DNA of 64,000 nt from an uncultured Opitutales bacterium (GTDB lineage Bacteria > Verrucomicrobiota > Verrucomicrobiia > Opitutales > Intestinicryptomonadaceae): assembly GCA_944389195.1 (NCBI GenBank), contig CALXLM010000023.1, positions 1 through 64,000 of the forward strand, read 5' to 3'. Made by a program: the position numbers and the translations under genes. The notes under the pieces were generated by a model, which made no database searches, was not told the DNA's origin, and was given only the letters and a program-made list of their open reading frames with translations. Below are positions 17,977-28,900 of the stretch, piece after piece. Every line of letters begins with the position of its first letter. Positions within the stretch are counted from its first letter, which is position 1.

Positions 17977-18516
17977 TTAAACTCCGCCAAATGCTTTCGA
18001 CAAATAAAATCTGTAAACGCAAAGAAACGAAGGCGTAAATTCAGCGGGATTTTCCGACGCCGCCTTTTCAAAATCGGAAACCTTCACCCATTCGAGCGAC
18101 GCGACTTCATCGGGAGGGGGCGAAAAAATTTCCGACCCGTCGCATTCCATAGCGTAAACGCATGTAAATTCGTTCCCCGTTTCGGAGCACGCGCCGACTT
18201 TGCCGATTTTTGAAAGCCTAGAGGCATCTACGCGCAAACCGGTTTCCTCCGCCATTTCGCGCACTGCGGCCTCAGAATACGATTCTCCGCTATCGACGTG
18301 CCCCGAACAGGAAGTGGTATATATTCCGGGATATGAATCCTTTGTTTCAGAGCGGCGCTGAAGAAGAATACTGCGCGCCCCCCCCCTACCCTTAAACATT
18401 AAAACATGGGAGGCGCGATGCAAAAGCCCCTTTGAGTGAACCTCCGAACGCGGAGCCCGCCCCACGACGCGGTCGGAGGAATCGACTATGTCAAAAATAT
18501 CCTCTCTATCTGGCAT
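17977..18516 (-). CDS. NUDIX hydrolase (YfcD-like)
   Basis: A 179-residue protein with a complete Nudix box at 72-94 (G-X5-E-X7-REMAEETGL), preceded by HRASHVLMF, as in the YfcD group. The family hydrolyses nucleoside-diphosphate-linked compounds with Mg2+. It shares overall shape with type I isopentenyl-diphosphate isomerase, but the catalytic Cys motif of that enzyme is not present in its usual form (SCSGHVDSG is the Nudix box start). It lies 2 bases after the DUF362-like gene and 19 before gltX. Confidence 0.8.
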   Translation of the reverse strand: MPDREDIFDIVDSSDRVVGRAPRSEVHSKGLLHRASHVLMFKGRGGARSILLQRRSETKDSYPGIYTTSCSGHVDSGESYSEAAVREMAEETGLRVDASRLSKIGKVGACSETGNEFTCVYAMECDGSEIFSPPPDEVASLEWVKVSDFEKAASENPAEFTPSFLCVYRFYLSKAFGGV

Positions 18517-18518
18517 GG

Positions 18519-19592
18519 CTATCTGTCTTTGGAAACGTACGGCACGCTAACACGCCTTATCTTGCGCAAATCGTAATCGCCGAGCTTCAGTTCCCTACAA
18601 TAGTTTAAAAGCGGCGGAATCGGATCTATCGGGGCAAATCCGAACGAACGGCGATATTTGTTTATCAGATTCCACGCCAGATAGTCTATAACCACCGGAT
18701 TGGCGCTCAAATAAAGCGTATTTTCTGAAAACGAGCAGCGGGAATTAAACACCGCCCCGCCTACAAACTGGCCGCGTTCCAACGTAAGAATCGTCATCAG
18801 ATTGGACCCCCTAAGCTCTGGTATGGACGCAACCTCGGCGGCGGCCATTGACGCGTTGGCCGGCTGTTTTAAGAATCTCTCGTTGTTCGACATATTCCAT
18901 ATGCTTGCATTGCCTATCGCCGCGCATACTCCGAGACCCTCCATATCTGTAATCACTGGCAGGTTTATCCAGAAATCGACCGTCAGAAAGAGTGGCACCG
19001 GAAGATAGCTTTTACGCAGTTCCGGATTGTACAGGCTTGAAGTAGCGTCTATGTTTTTCATCGACTTTGGCATAAGTGCGTTGTCGTAATACCAGCGCTT
19101 GTCGAAAAATTGCCCGCTTTCGATATCAGCCACCGGACAACCGTTGTAGTTGTCGGGAGTTCCTTTTTGGAGAGCGGAAACGCGCGGAAGGAATCCGCAA
19201 TCGCGCATTCTGCGCCTGCTCATATCCACTAGCGTAATATTTTCGCGCTTATAGCCGCGCTTTTCAAGCTGCGCTACGACAGCGTCGACAAGCGGACGCG
19301 GGGTGCACATTCCCGGTCCGGAATTAGTGTAGATTTTCAATCCGACCCTACCCTTTGTCGCGGGAGATATTTTTGAGCCATATTCCTTTTCAAACGCCGA
19401 CATGAGGGCTGATACGGCTCTATTGTAGTTCGAATCAGAAAAATCCGGGAGGTTGCACTCGAAAATCACGCCCCTCATTCTGTCCGACTCCGAAGGGGTT
19501 GGGGAACCGGCCGCGCCCGGCGCCGCGAAAACGGAAGCCGCCAATACCGTTAGCGCTTGAAAAAACGCGAGTTTTTTGATGGAATTTTTCAT
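18519..19592 (-). CDS. Exported DUF362-like protein
   Basis: A 357-residue protein when started at the ATG at 19592; a longer frame to 19646 is less likely because it would place 18 residues before a clean signal peptide (MKNSIKKLAFFQALTVLAASVFAAPGAAG). The body resembles DUF362 proteins: NSGPGMCTPRPLVDAVV, an internal WINLPVITDMEGLGVCAAIGN and the DPVVIDYLA-like stretch ANPVVIDYLA. DUF362 proteins are often linked to Fe-S ferredoxin domains, which are absent here. Function is unknown. It heads an operon with NUDIX and gltX and is divergent from the TPR lipoprotein gene across 75 bases. Confidence 0.65.
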   Translation of the reverse strand: MKNSIKKLAFFQALTVLAASVFAAPGAAGSPTPSESDRMRGVIFECNLPDFSDSNYNRAVSALMSAFEKEYGSKISPATKGRVGLKIYTNSGPGMCTPRPLVDAVVAQLEKRGYKRENITLVDMSRRRMRDCGFLPRVSALQKGTPDNYNGCPVADIESGQFFDKRWYYDNALMPKSMKNIDATSSLYNPELRKSYLPVPLFLTVDFWINLPVITDMEGLGVCAAIGNASIWNMSNNERFLKQPANASMAAAEVASIPELRGSNLMTILTLERGQFVGGAVFNSRCSFSENTLYLSANPVVIDYLAWNLINKYRRSFGFAPIDPIPPLLNYCRELKLGDYDLRKIRRVSVPYVSKDR

Positions 19593-19667
19593 AATTATAT
19601 TGCCCCGCCAATAAAAATCTGGCTGAATAAAAGATAATCGGGTCAATAAAAGCGAATTTTAAAATTT

Positions 19668-21350
19668 ATGCAAGCATCGAAGTATATTTTAATGCGCGCA
19701 TTTTTTTGCGGCATTGCACTGTTGTCAACACTGCTGTCGGGATGCGGGGAGAAAACGCCCGAACAAATAGCGGCCGAAAACAAAAAGCAAACCGAAATGT
19801 CGGTGCGCCGCGCTCAAGTTTTGATGTTTGAGGAAAAGTCTCCCGAGGCGATAAAGCTTCTGGAGGAAACCTACCAGAAATGCGGAAGCAGCGCTGAGCT
19901 TTGCGAAGCGCTCGCATACGCCTACATGCAAAACGGCCAGCTCGCAAGCGCGGCGATGTTTTTCGAAAATGCCGCCTCCCAAAAAGGCGGCGACGCCGAA
20001 CTGCAAATTAGCGCGGCAAAGGCATACGAACAGTCTAACGCATTCGATTCCGCTTCAAGGGCGTATGAAAAATACTTAAAGCTCAAGCCGTCAGACGCCG
20101 TCGCATGGCGGGCGCTGTCTGAATGTTTTTCAAAACAGGAAAAATACCAGGACGCGTTGACCGCCATGTTAAGCGGCCTCAAGGCTGCCGGGCGCAACCC
20201 CAACACCGCGGAAGCCGCAAGAATAGGAAACCTTTTTGTAAAAATCGGCAACGCCGTACAGGGCCGAAAATGGCTCGAGGCTGCCTTCAAAGCTACCCTG
20301 CCCGAAAATACTGAAACCAGAAAGGAAATCCTGCTGGGCCTTGTGACGATATATCTTTCTCAAAAAGAAACGGCCCTCCTTGAGGAAGCCGTCGCAGAGC
20401 TCGATAAAATATCGCCGAAGCTGGTGGACGAAAAATATCCCGCCCTGCGCTCTCAAATCAAGGATTTCAGGGCCGCCCTTAGCGCCGTCAACGAAGCCAT
20501 TAAAGCCGAAAAAAGCGCGCCCCCAGAAAGCCAGTCCGCAAAATCCGTCGGGCAGGCGGCGTCCTCCGATACCGGGGAAAGCGCAGCCGGCGCAAGCACG
20601 CCAGACAAAAATTCGAAAAGTGAAAGTTCCCCGGTCAAACCGTCCGAAAATTCCGCCGCAAAAAACGGCGATGGGGAAAAAGGCGGTTCCGCCATTCCCA
20701 CTTCGGAAGGGGAAGCATCAAAAACCGCTTCTGCGAGCGAATCGCAAAAAACCTCCGACGCTGCCGATGAAAAGCCAGATATGACCGAAAAAGAGGCTGT
20801 GGACGCCGTGAAAACCGAAGACGCTCCCGTAGAAAATTCTGCCGGCGTAAAGGACGAAACCAGCACTCCCGCAAAACCCTCAGAATACGACGCCCTCGTG
20901 CAGAAGTGCTACGATGCCATCGCAAAAAACGACGCCCGCGAGGCCGAAAAGTCGGCCCACATGGCGATAGCAAAAAATCCGGAACCGGAAGCCGCATGGA
21001 GGGCGCTTGCAAAAGCCTACGAACTCTCAAAAAGGGACAACGACTCATACATGGCGGCCGCCGAAGCCTACAAGCGCAACCCCGACGATATCGACGCTAC
21101 GCTTTTCTATCTCCGCAACGCAAGCAGAGTTTTAAACAACGAGAAATTCTTAAATAAAGTTTACCGTGCATATGAAAAATTCCCCAATAATCCGGAGATA
21201 TGGGTCGATTTGGCGCGGACCTACAAACTTATAGGAAACAAGCGTAACGCCGTGTTTTTCTACAACTATTTTTTGGCGAACACGCCTAAGGAACACGTTC
21301 TGTACGACGAAATGGCCGAGGAATACAAGGAGCTTTCGGCGCAGAAATAA
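19668..21350 (+). CDS. TPR-repeat lipoprotein with disordered linker
   Basis: A 560-residue protein. The signal peptide ends in a lipobox LLSGC (Cys26), so it should be a lipoprotein. Residues about 40-280 hold tetratricopeptide-like helical repeats (AYAYMQNGQLASAAMFFENA, AAKAYEQSNAFDSASRAYEKYLKL). Residues about 285-405 are a low-complexity Ser/Ala/Glu/Lys/Pro linker, and about 408-555 form a second TPR block. Such proteins scaffold envelope complexes. It overlaps dnaG by one base (TAATG), an unusual partner for a lipoprotein, so co-transcription with dnaG-rpoD is likely. Partner unknown. Confidence 0.8.
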   Translation: MQASKYILMRAFFCGIALLSTLLSGCGEKTPEQIAAENKKQTEMSVRRAQVLMFEEKSPEAIKLLEETYQKCGSSAELCEALAYAYMQNGQLASAAMFFENAASQKGGDAELQISAAKAYEQSNAFDSASRAYEKYLKLKPSDAVAWRALSECFSKQEKYQDALTAMLSGLKAAGRNPNTAEAARIGNLFVKIGNAVQGRKWLEAAFKATLPENTETRKEILLGLVTIYLSQKETALLEEAVAELDKISPKLVDEKYPALRSQIKDFRAALSAVNEAIKAEKSAPPESQSAKSVGQAASSDTGESAAGASTPDKNSKSESSPVKPSENSAAKNGDGEKGGSAIPTSEGEASKTASASESQKTSDAADEKPDMTEKEAVDAVKTEDAPVENSAGVKDETSTPAKPSEYDALVQKCYDAIAKNDAREAEKSAHMAIAKNPEPEAAWRALAKAYELSKRDNDSYMAAAEAYKRNPDDIDATLFYLRNASRVLNNEKFLNKVYRAYEKFPNNPEIWVDLARTYKLIGNKRNAVFFYNYFLANTPKEHVLYDEMAEEYKELSAQK

Positions 21351-23188
21351 TGGGGCGCATAAAACAATCATCTATCGAGGAGGTGCGTTCGCGCGTCGGG
21401 CTTGCCGATTTGATTTCAAACTACGTAAGCCTAAAAAAGAGCGGTTCGGCATACCGCGGGCTTAGCCCATTTTCCCACGAAAAAACGCCGTCGTTTTTCG
21501 TATATCCAGACAAGGGCTTCTACTATTGTTTCAGCACGTCGCAAGGGGGCGACATTTTTAAGTTCGTAATGGCTAAGGAAAACCTGAATTTCCCCGAAGC
21601 CGTCGAGTTCATAGCAAAAAAGTACGCCATAACCCTTGAGTACGAATCCGACGGCGGAAGCGGAACGGCATCGCAGCGAAAGCAGCTTTTTGACATGCAC
21701 GAAGACGCCGCCGACTGGTATTCAAAACAGTTCTTTTCCGACAGCGAAGAAGCCGGACAGATGCGGGAATATTGGACCCGCGAGCGCGGATTCACCCTCG
21801 AAGACGCAAAAGAGCTGCGCATAGGTTTCGCCCCGGCCGACCCGTCGGGTCTAAGGCGCCTTTTTGCCTCGAAAAAATACGATCCTGCGGCCATAGCCGC
21901 ATCCGGAATATTCTCTGCGCGCGACGGCGAAAAAAATTTGCGCAACTTCTATCCGCGTTTCCGCGGAAGGCTCATGATACCCATATGCGACATACAGGGG
22001 CGCGTGATCGCCTTCACGGCAAGAAAGACAAAATTCACCCCCGACGCCCCGTCTGAGGAGGGAAAATACGTAAATTCCAGGGATACCGAAATATTCAAAA
22101 AGAACCTTGTCGTTTTCAACATGGACAAGGCTAAAAATTTCGCCAAGGAAAAGAACACATGTATAGTCGTCGAGGGGCAGCTCGACGCCGTGCGAATGTT
22201 TTGCGCCGGCTTTAAAAACACCGTGGCCACGCAGGGAACCGCCGCCGGAGCGGAACATTTCGGATTAATCAAGCGTTATGCCGACAAGGTGGTCCTCCTT
22301 TTCGACGGCGACTCCGCAGGCCAGCGCGCCACCCTTAGGGTGATACCAATATGCTTCAGGGCCGAACTCGAACCCTTTGTGGCGGTGATACCCGGCGGGG
22401 ACGACCCCGACTCATTCATAAAAAAGTTCGGCGCCGATGCCATGCGCGAGCTCGTCGAAAACGGAAAAAAGACCGCCCTAAGCTTTGCGGCAAAACATAT
22501 TCTTTCCGACATTCCCTCCCCCACTCCGCAGGACAGGCGCAGCGCAATGCTTTCGCTTTTCGAGATGGTGTCCGCGTGCAAATCAAACGTCTTGCGCGAC
22601 GACCACCTGAGGGAAATATCCTATGCGACGATGACCGACCTTACGTCGGTTTCAAAGGACTATTCGGAATGGGAAAAACGCCGAATTTCCGCCGGGCGCG
22701 GGGACGGCGGCGACCAGGGCGCAAATCCGGCGCAAGGAATGTTGACAAATTCGATTTACGACGCTTTACTTGTATGCCTTCATTACGATAATGTCGCAAA
22801 GGCGCTTTCGGAGGTTCTTGACGACGTTTGGATTAGAGGGAATTCTACGGAAGCCAGAACGCTAAAAAAAATTCTGGCGCTCTACCGCGAGGGACTCGGA
22901 TTTTCTCTTTCCGAGATTGACGCGTTTTTTGACAGCGACGACGAAAAAAACCTAATATACAAAATATGCTGCACAGAAAAGTCATCCATTGAAAATCCGA
23001 TAAAATACGCCAACGAATGCATAAAAAAAATCTACAAAAACTTTTACGCCGACGAACTGGAGGCATTAAACAAAAAGCTTCTGGAGGTCTCGCGGTCTGA
23101 CCAGGACGAGTCCATTGAAATTCTCAAGAAGATATCGCGCATAAGGAGGGAGTCTAAAAATCCTCCGGCGCGCATAGAGGAAGAATAA
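21350..23188 (+). CDS. dnaG: DNA primase with degenerate zinc ribbon
   Basis: A 612-residue primase that makes RNA primers for replication. The N-terminal zinc-binding domain keeps its shape (RGLSPFSHEKTPSFFVYPDKGFYYCFSTS) but three of four ligands are changed: the usual Cys is S39, the usual His is S42 (a His follows at 43), C60 is kept, and the last Cys is T63. The RNA polymerase domain has the basic motif FRGRLMIP (204-211), and the Toprim fold has E275/D279 (VVEGQLD) and D319/D321 (FDGDSAG). The C-terminal helicase-interaction region (about 460-600) is divergent. It starts one base inside the TPR lipoprotein stop codon and precedes rpoD by 28 bases, as in macromolecular-synthesis operons. 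Confidence 0.93.
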   Translation: MGRIKQSSIEEVRSRVGLADLISNYVSLKKSGSAYRGLSPFSHEKTPSFFVYPDKGFYYCFSTSQGGDIFKFVMAKENLNFPEAVEFIAKKYAITLEYESDGGSGTASQRKQLFDMHEDAADWYSKQFFSDSEEAGQMREYWTRERGFTLEDAKELRIGFAPADPSGLRRLFASKKYDPAAIAASGIFSARDGEKNLRNFYPRFRGRLMIPICDIQGRVIAFTARKTKFTPDAPSEEGKYVNSRDTEIFKKNLVVFNMDKAKNFAKEKNTCIVVEGQLDAVRMFCAGFKNTVATQGTAAGAEHFGLIKRYADKVVLLFDGDSAGQRATLRVIPICFRAELEPFVAVIPGGDDPDSFIKKFGADAMRELVENGKKTALSFAAKHILSDIPSPTPQDRRSAMLSLFEMVSACKSNVLRDDHLREISYATMTDLTSVSKDYSEWEKRRISAGRGDGGDQGANPAQGMLTNSIYDALLVCLHYDNVAKALSEVLDDVWIRGNSTEARTLKKILALYREGLGFSLSEIDAFFDSDDEKNLIYKICCTEKSSIENPIKYANECIKKIYKNFYADELEALNKKLLEVSRSDQDESIEILKKISRIRRESKNPPARIEEE

Positions 23189-23216
23189 GTATTTTTAAAC
23201 AATAAAAAAACAGAGT

Positions 23217-25199
23217 ATGTCTACAAAGAAGAACCAGAGGAACGCCGAATCAAAAAAATCGGCTCCGAAAAAAGCGGCGCCTCAAAAGGCGTCCAAGGCA
23301 GCCGCGCCGAAATCGGCTCAAAAAAAGGCGTCCAAGCCCGCCCCGAAAAAGCCCGCCGAAAAAGCGCCGGAAAAGGAAAACCGCAAAAAAACCGCTCCAA
23401 AGGCAGCCCCCAAGACAGCGCCGCAAAAAGCCGCGCAAGTTCCGGCTCCCAAGCGCTCCGCTGCGACCCCTCCTGAAAAGCCGGTTCAAAATACGCAAAA
23501 AAAGGCGAAAAACCCGGCGGCCGAACATAAAAGAAAGCTTAACGATAAAATTAGGCAGCTCATACATCTCTCCAAGGAAAAGGGCTTTCTGACCAACCAG
23601 GACATCAACAAGTACCTGACCGAAACGCTTAGCGATCCCGGCGAATTCGACAACGTAATAAACATACTCGAAAACCTCGAGGTCGAAATTCTCGACAACG
23701 ACGAGGAGATAGAAAATTACAAGACGCGCAAGGAGGAATCCGAAGAGCGCCAAACAAGAGCACTGCAGTCCGACACATTGGACGATCCGGTAAGGATGTA
23801 TCTCAAGCAAATGGGGCAGGTTCCCCTGCTTACCCGCGAGGAGGAGGTCTCCATATCCAAACGCATAGAAGCGGCGGAAAACAAAGCCATAAAGGCGCTG
23901 TTTTCGGTATCGCTCACAAACAAGTTTCAAATCGACATAGCAAAAAAGCTTTCAGCAAAAGAAGAGCGTTTCGACAAAATCGTGCTCGACAAAAAGGTTG
24001 ACGTGCGAGAAAACTATTTTGCGGAACTTCCCGAATACATAAAAAAAGCTGAGGACATTCAGGCAAAGCTCGACAAGTCATGGGAAAACGCCGAAGCAGC
24101 GGAAAATCCGGCACTGAAAAAGCGGCATTTGACGCTTTTTAAAAACCTCGAGGGAAAGCTGAAAGACATATATATTAAGGGATTTAAATTCAAGCTCAAG
24201 GTCTTTGAGGAATTTCTCGACTCCCTCGCCCCCACGCTGCGGGAAATCGAGGATTGCCTATACAAGCTGCGGGCAATAGAAAAAATCGGCAAAAAAACGA
24301 AAATCGGCGACAGCAACGCCATCAACGCGCGTCTCAACGAAATACGCTGCATGTATTGCATCGATCCTTCGGAGCTCGTCGATTTGGTTAAGTCGGTGCG
24401 CCAGGCAATGCGCGAGGCGCACAAGGCGAAAACCGAAATGGTGCGCGCAAATTTGCGCCTCGTAATTTCCATAGCAAAAAAATACACCAACCGCGGCCTC
24501 AATTTTCTCGACCTGATTCAGGAGGGGAACATGGGGCTGATGAAGGCCGTCGAAAAGTTCGAATATAAGCGCGGATACAAATTTTCCACATACGCCACGT
24601 GGTGGATACGCCAAGCCATAACGAGGTCCATTGCCGACCAGGCACGCACGATACGCATACCCGTGCACATGATTGAAACCCTGAACAAGGTTATGCAGGT
24701 GCAAAAGCAGCTGCTGCAGGAGCTCGGGCATGAACCGACTCCCGAAGAGGTCGCAAACGAGATGCAGTTTCCGGTCGAGCGCGTTCAGTCAATCATGAAA
24801 ATGGCGCAGCAGCCTATTTCCCTGCAAAGCCCGGTGGGCGATTCGGACGATACAAATTTCGGGGATTTCATCGAAGACAAAGGCGCCGAAAACCCCTACG
24901 ACATGACCGCCTATTCGCTTTTGCGCGAAAAGCTCATGGACGTTCTCGACTCTCTCACTCCGCGCGAACGCAAAGTTTTAACGCTGCGCTTCGGCCTTCA
25001 GGACGGATATTCTCGCACCCTTGAGGAGGTCGGCAAACAGTTCAACGTGACGCGCGAGCGCATACGCCAAATAGAGGCAAAAGCTTTGCGTAAAATGAGG
25101 CACCCGACAAGAATCCGCCAGCTTCACGGCTTCTTTGAAGCGGAAGGAAACTCGAGCGGGCCGGGATTCGACCATTTTAGAAAAACAAGGGATTCGTAG
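23217..25199 (+). CDS. rpoD: Housekeeping sigma factor sigma-70 with Lys/Ala/Pro-rich tail
   Basis: A 660-residue primary sigma factor that directs RNA polymerase to -35/-10 promoters. Residues 1-105 are an Ala/Lys/Pro-rich, basic, low-complexity tail, like histone H1 tails. Region 1.1-like sequence follows (about 106-165), region 1.2 near 187-220 ([22 protein letters not shown]), a non-conserved part to about 405, region 2 from about 408 ([17 protein letters not shown], then [15 protein letters not shown]), region 3, and region 4.2 ([26 protein letters not shown], about 600-628). It follows dnaG and precedes a small exported-protein gene by 3 bases. Confidence 0.95.
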   Translation: MSTKKNQRNAESKKSAPKKAAPQKASKAAAPKSAQKKASKPAPKKPAEKAPEKENRKKTAPKAAPKTAPQKAAQVPAPKRSAATPPEKPVQNTQKKAKNPAAEHKRKLNDKIRQLIHLSKEKGFLTNQDINKYLTETLSDPGEFDNVINILENLEVEILDNDEEIENYKTRKEESEERQTRALQSDTLDDPVRMYLKQMGQVPLLTREEEVSISKRIEAAENKAIKALFSVSLTNKFQIDIAKKLSAKEERFDKIVLDKKVDVRENYFAELPEYIKKAEDIQAKLDKSWENAEAAENPALKKRHLTLFKNLEGKLKDIYIKGFKFKLKVFEEFLDSLAPTLREIEDCLYKLRAIEKIGKKTKIGDSNAINARLNEIRCMYCIDPSELVDLVKSVRQAMREAHKAKTEMVRANLRLVISIAKKYTNRGLNFLDLIQEGNMGLMKAVEKFEYKRGYKFSTYATWWIRQAITRSIADQARTIRIPVHMIETLNKVMQVQKQLLQELGHEPTPEEVANEMQFPVERVQSIMKMAQQPISLQSPVGDSDDTNFGDFIEDKGAENPYDMTAYSLLREKLMDVLDSLTPRERKVLTLRFGLQDGYSRTLEEVGKQFNVTRERIRQIEAKALRKMRHPTRIRQLHGFFEAEGNSSGPGFDHFRKTRDS

Positions 25200-25202
25200 G
25201 GC

Positions 25203-25640
25203 GTGGAAACGCGCTTTGCATCTTTATCGGCATTATTCCGAAGCGTGGCTGTTTTTTATGTTGCGCTTATGGTTGCCGCGCCTGCGGAGGTTTTCGGACA
25301 ATCCGCAAGGCGCAAGCTGACAGGGCGCGTGGCGCCCTCACCGTCAATGCGGCAATATTTGGCTAACCTGCCGCATAAAGACATTGACCTTTATGTAGGA
25401 AGAATTGTCAGAAAAGACGGCGAATTCGTAATAGTAAGCGTAAGCTCTCCGAACGCAGTCAGGGGAAGAACCCCGATGTATTACGCTTGCGACGCAAAAA
25501 TGAATCCGACTGCCATACTCCAAAACATGAAGGTTTCCCACCGGTCGTGCTCCACTTTTAAAACGCTTAGCGGAACGGCGCTTGTCGGAGACGTGGTAAT
25601 GGTTAAATATCTATCACCCGAATCGCAGCCGGACAAATAA
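25203..25640 (+). CDS. Small exported protein of unknown function
   Basis: A 145-residue protein from a GTG at 25203, three bases after the rpoD stop. The N-terminal hydrophobic run VAVFYVALMVAAPAEVFGQ looks like a signal peptide. The rest (about 40-140) is predicted beta-rich (IDLYVGRIVRKDGEFVIVSV, GTALVGDVVMVKYLSP), which could be a small barrel. No family was recognised. Tight spacing suggests it is transcribed with dnaG-rpoD. The start is uncertain, since no ATG precedes the signal peptide. Confidence 0.6.
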   Translation: METRFASLSALFRSVAVFYVALMVAAPAEVFGQSARRKLTGRVAPSPSMRQYLANLPHKDIDLYVGRIVRKDGEFVIVSVSSPNAVRGRTPMYYACDAKMNPTAILQNMKVSHRSCSTFKTLSGTALVGDVVMVKYLSPESQPDK

Positions 25641-25947
25641 TGCCCCGGCAAGCTCCGCGTTTTCTGGCAAGACTCCCTTTTATTTTACGGGCAAAGTCCG
25701 GATATTTGCGCGATATTTAATCCCAAAGGCCGTTAAAAAAGCGGCCGATTCCTTCCGCAGCGAGGCATAATTTTGGCACTTCCCGTCGCAGGGCAAAAGC
25801 CCTCCGCATGCACGCGCTTGGGCAAGCTGACTCCCGCGGCGCCAAATCTCCGAATGTTAATGGAAAACGCGCAAATCCGAAAAATTCCTCCTCCGGAATT
25901 TTTCGGAAACAAAATGCGCCGGCCGGCAATTCCCAGATTTTAAGTGG
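25641..25947. other. Convergent intergenic stretch
   Basis: Lies between the 3' ends of the rpoD group (plus) and nrdJ (minus). No gene is supported; a minus frame at 25717-25929 has no family features. It contains the terminator-like hairpin at 25876-25907. Confidence 0.5.
25876..25907. terminator. 13-bp perfect hairpin between convergent genes, likely bidirectional terminator
   Basis: TCCGAAAAATTCC (25876-25888), loop TCCTCC, then its exact complement (25895-25907). The A5/T5 tracts lie inside the stem, not after it. Placement 41 bases past the nrdJ stop on minus, between convergent units, supports a role in ending both transcripts. Confidence 0.55.
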
Positions 25948-28900
25948 TTAAGCGCCGCAACCGCCGTCCTTATATCCGCAATCGCGGCACGAACGGCATT
26001 TGCCGTCGAACACATAAGCCAGGGAGTGGCATTTGGGACAAGTCAGCGCCGTGCCCATTCCCTTGTCGCGCTTCTTTAACTCAGAAGCGGGCCTCGAAGT
26101 GGTCAACGGCAATTCCGTCTGCATCGGCTGCTCGATAGACTTTATCTTGAGCGCATGCACGCCGTTGGAGAACATTTCGCTTATGTAATTCTGGTCGAGC
26201 GAACGCAGCCTGCGCTCGTTTTCAGCCGGGAACATCCAGTCGAGAAGCTGCATGAGAAGATCGACTATGCTCTTGCAAGTGTGGATTTCCGGCTTGTCCT
26301 CGTCCTGATACTCGCCTATCTTGACCCAACCCGAGGGGTCGAACGACATATACCTGAAAGACGATATAAAGCTGTCAAAGGGAACTCCGTATTGCAGCGC
26401 GATGGAGAATGCTTTGCAGAATGCGTCGAACATTCCGTTGATAAACGAGCCGCCCTGTCCCAAATGTCCGAAAATCTCGGCGCACGTGCCGGTTTCGGAT
26501 ATGCCGACCGTCATGAAACCGTTGATATCGTTGCCAATTGTAAACTTGACTGTCTGGCCCCAACGGCGGTACGGAAGCCGCTTGCGTATCGGATTAGCAT
26601 GCTCCTGGATTCTTATTTGTGTCGCGGTCTTAAGAAGCTGCTGCCACGCCTCCTGAACCTCGGTGGAATCGAGGCGCGTGCTGTAAACGGCGTTCGCCTT
26701 TGAGCCGTCCCTATATATGGCGATGCACTTGACGCCGAGTTCGTGGCTCTCTATAAGGCTGTTCACGATGTCGTCTTCAGTAGCGGAAGCCGGCATGTTA
26801 ATGGTTTTTGAAGAAGCGCCGGATATAAACGGCTGCAAGGCTCCAAGCATCTTGACATGCCCCTCAGTGGCGATGCAGCGCGTACCTCCGTAGGCCGTAT
26901 TTGCGCAATCGAACACTTTAAGGGTGTCCTGGTTTACCCACGGAATGTTTTCCATGTGGCCGCACCCGAAATAAATAGACATGTCGCCTATAGAAAGTTT
27001 GCCCTTTTCCGACTGCGAGGCCAACTGCTTTATGAAAGCGAAATACTCGTCGTCGTCCCTAAACATGGAAATGCGCGAACATATTTCCCTGCAAATTTCC
27101 CCGCCGTCGCACAGGTTTCTGAGTATGTCCAAACGCTCCTTCACATGCTTTGACTGCAGGAAGTTTTCGACGCCCGCAAGCCCCGACACTTCCGCCACGA
27201 TTGTGGCTATCTGCTCGAAAGAATAGCCCAATTTTGCAAGTCCCAACGGCACCAAGCCGTTTATGAGCGTCATCGTACCGCCGCCGCTGAGCTGCTTGTG
27301 CTTGACGAGCGAATATTCAGGCTCCGCAGAAGTCGTACCCTCTTCATATATTCCGAGAGGCGCGCTTATTGTGCCTGTAGGCGCAATGCACGTCACAAAG
27401 CTGTTGCGGAAAGATTTTGCCGAACGAACGCCTGACCACAGTTCGCCAGCCTCCGCAATTACCGCCCTCCATTCGTCGCCCACGTTAAGCTCCGAGGCTC
27501 CTATGCTCTTCTTAAATCCCTCCACTGCATCTTCAGGCGTAAACGACTCCTCAGAGGGCAAATCGAGATTGCGCATCGGTGAAACCTTCATGCCGGCTAT
27601 CTTCTTAAGCTCGTCGTTCATCAGCGAATGCATGTTGATAACGCGCCTCATGCTATTTTTAATCAGCGAATACTTTGCAAAATCGCCGAGAATGCCGGCA
27701 AGCTGGGCACTTACAGAATAACACGCGGAAGTCAGCAGAGACGCCAACGAAGCGGCTACAGCCCTGCCGCTCGGAGAATCGTATGGAATTCCCAAAGACA
27801 TCAAAAGCCCACCCACGTTTGCGAATCCTATGCCGGTGGTTCTGTAATTTACTGTATTTATCGCTATGTCCGGAATCGGGAATCCACCCCTTGAAACATT
27901 CATATCGGCGGCAAGCATCGCTATTTGAACCGCCTTTTTGAACCTCTCTATATCGAAAGAACAGTTTTTGTAAAAACGCAATATGTTAAACGAACTCAAA
28001 TTGCACGAACTAAATACGGGGCCGAGATATTCCGAACAAGGGTTGCTTGTCTCTATCATAACCTCGTCGCGGAATGTACTCCAGAAGTTTATTATATCGT
28101 TGTTGTGGAGACCCGGCTCGGCGTTGTTCCAAATTGCGTTCGCCATCAAGTTGAGCAATTCAAGAGGCTCGTATTGGCGGACTATATGGCCGGGATCCTT
28201 AACCCAGCGCGTGGCGTATTTCTCGCCGTTTTTAAACGCGAGCCAAAAGCCGCTCTTCATCGAAACTGTGTGGTTTGCGTTCTGGTTTGAGAGAGTCTGG
28301 CCGTAAATGAGATCGTCCATCGCGGGGCTGAACGACTTATCGACAACAAAAGGCGTTGACAAAAGCATTCTCGCGGCGATGTGTTCCTCCGGCGTTCCGT
28401 CTTTAAGTTTTTGTTCGGCAAGCTTGCGGAGGCCGTACTGCACATTGTGCTCCTGCAATATGACCTTTGCGACCTCCTCCTGCTTAAATTTGGTGTTTAC
28501 AAATTCAAACACATCGGGATGGTCGGAGTACATTACGACCATTCTCGCCGCGCGGCGCGTTTTGCCGCCAGACTTTATGGCTCCCGCCATCTTGTCCCAT
28601 CCCCTGTCGAACGAAAGCGGGCCCGACGCGGACCCTTTCCCCGCTATCGGCTCCCCCTCGCTCCTTATCGACGAAATGTTTATTCCAACACCGGAACCGC
28701 TCGAAAAAATGCACCCCTCCGTATATTGATGCTTCAGAATGGCCTCCATGGAATCTTTGACCCCGAGAATAAAACACGCGCTCGCCTGCGGATTTGCGTA
28801 TGCGTTGACGGCTTTTTTCGCCTCCACAGCGCCCTTCTTGTTTTCAACGCCGTAATACGCCGTATTTCCCTTATTCCCCAAAATATCCCGCAAGTCGGGG

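Noticed and set aside
17977-18516. Type I isopentenyl-diphosphate isomerase
   Set aside because: The protein has the full Nudix box and lacks the isomerase active-site pattern; NUDIX hydrolase is the better call.
23250-23930. 226-codon minus-strand frame rich in Arg, Leu and Phe
   Set aside because: Complement of the Lys/Ala/Pro-rich rpoD tail; low-complexity shadow.
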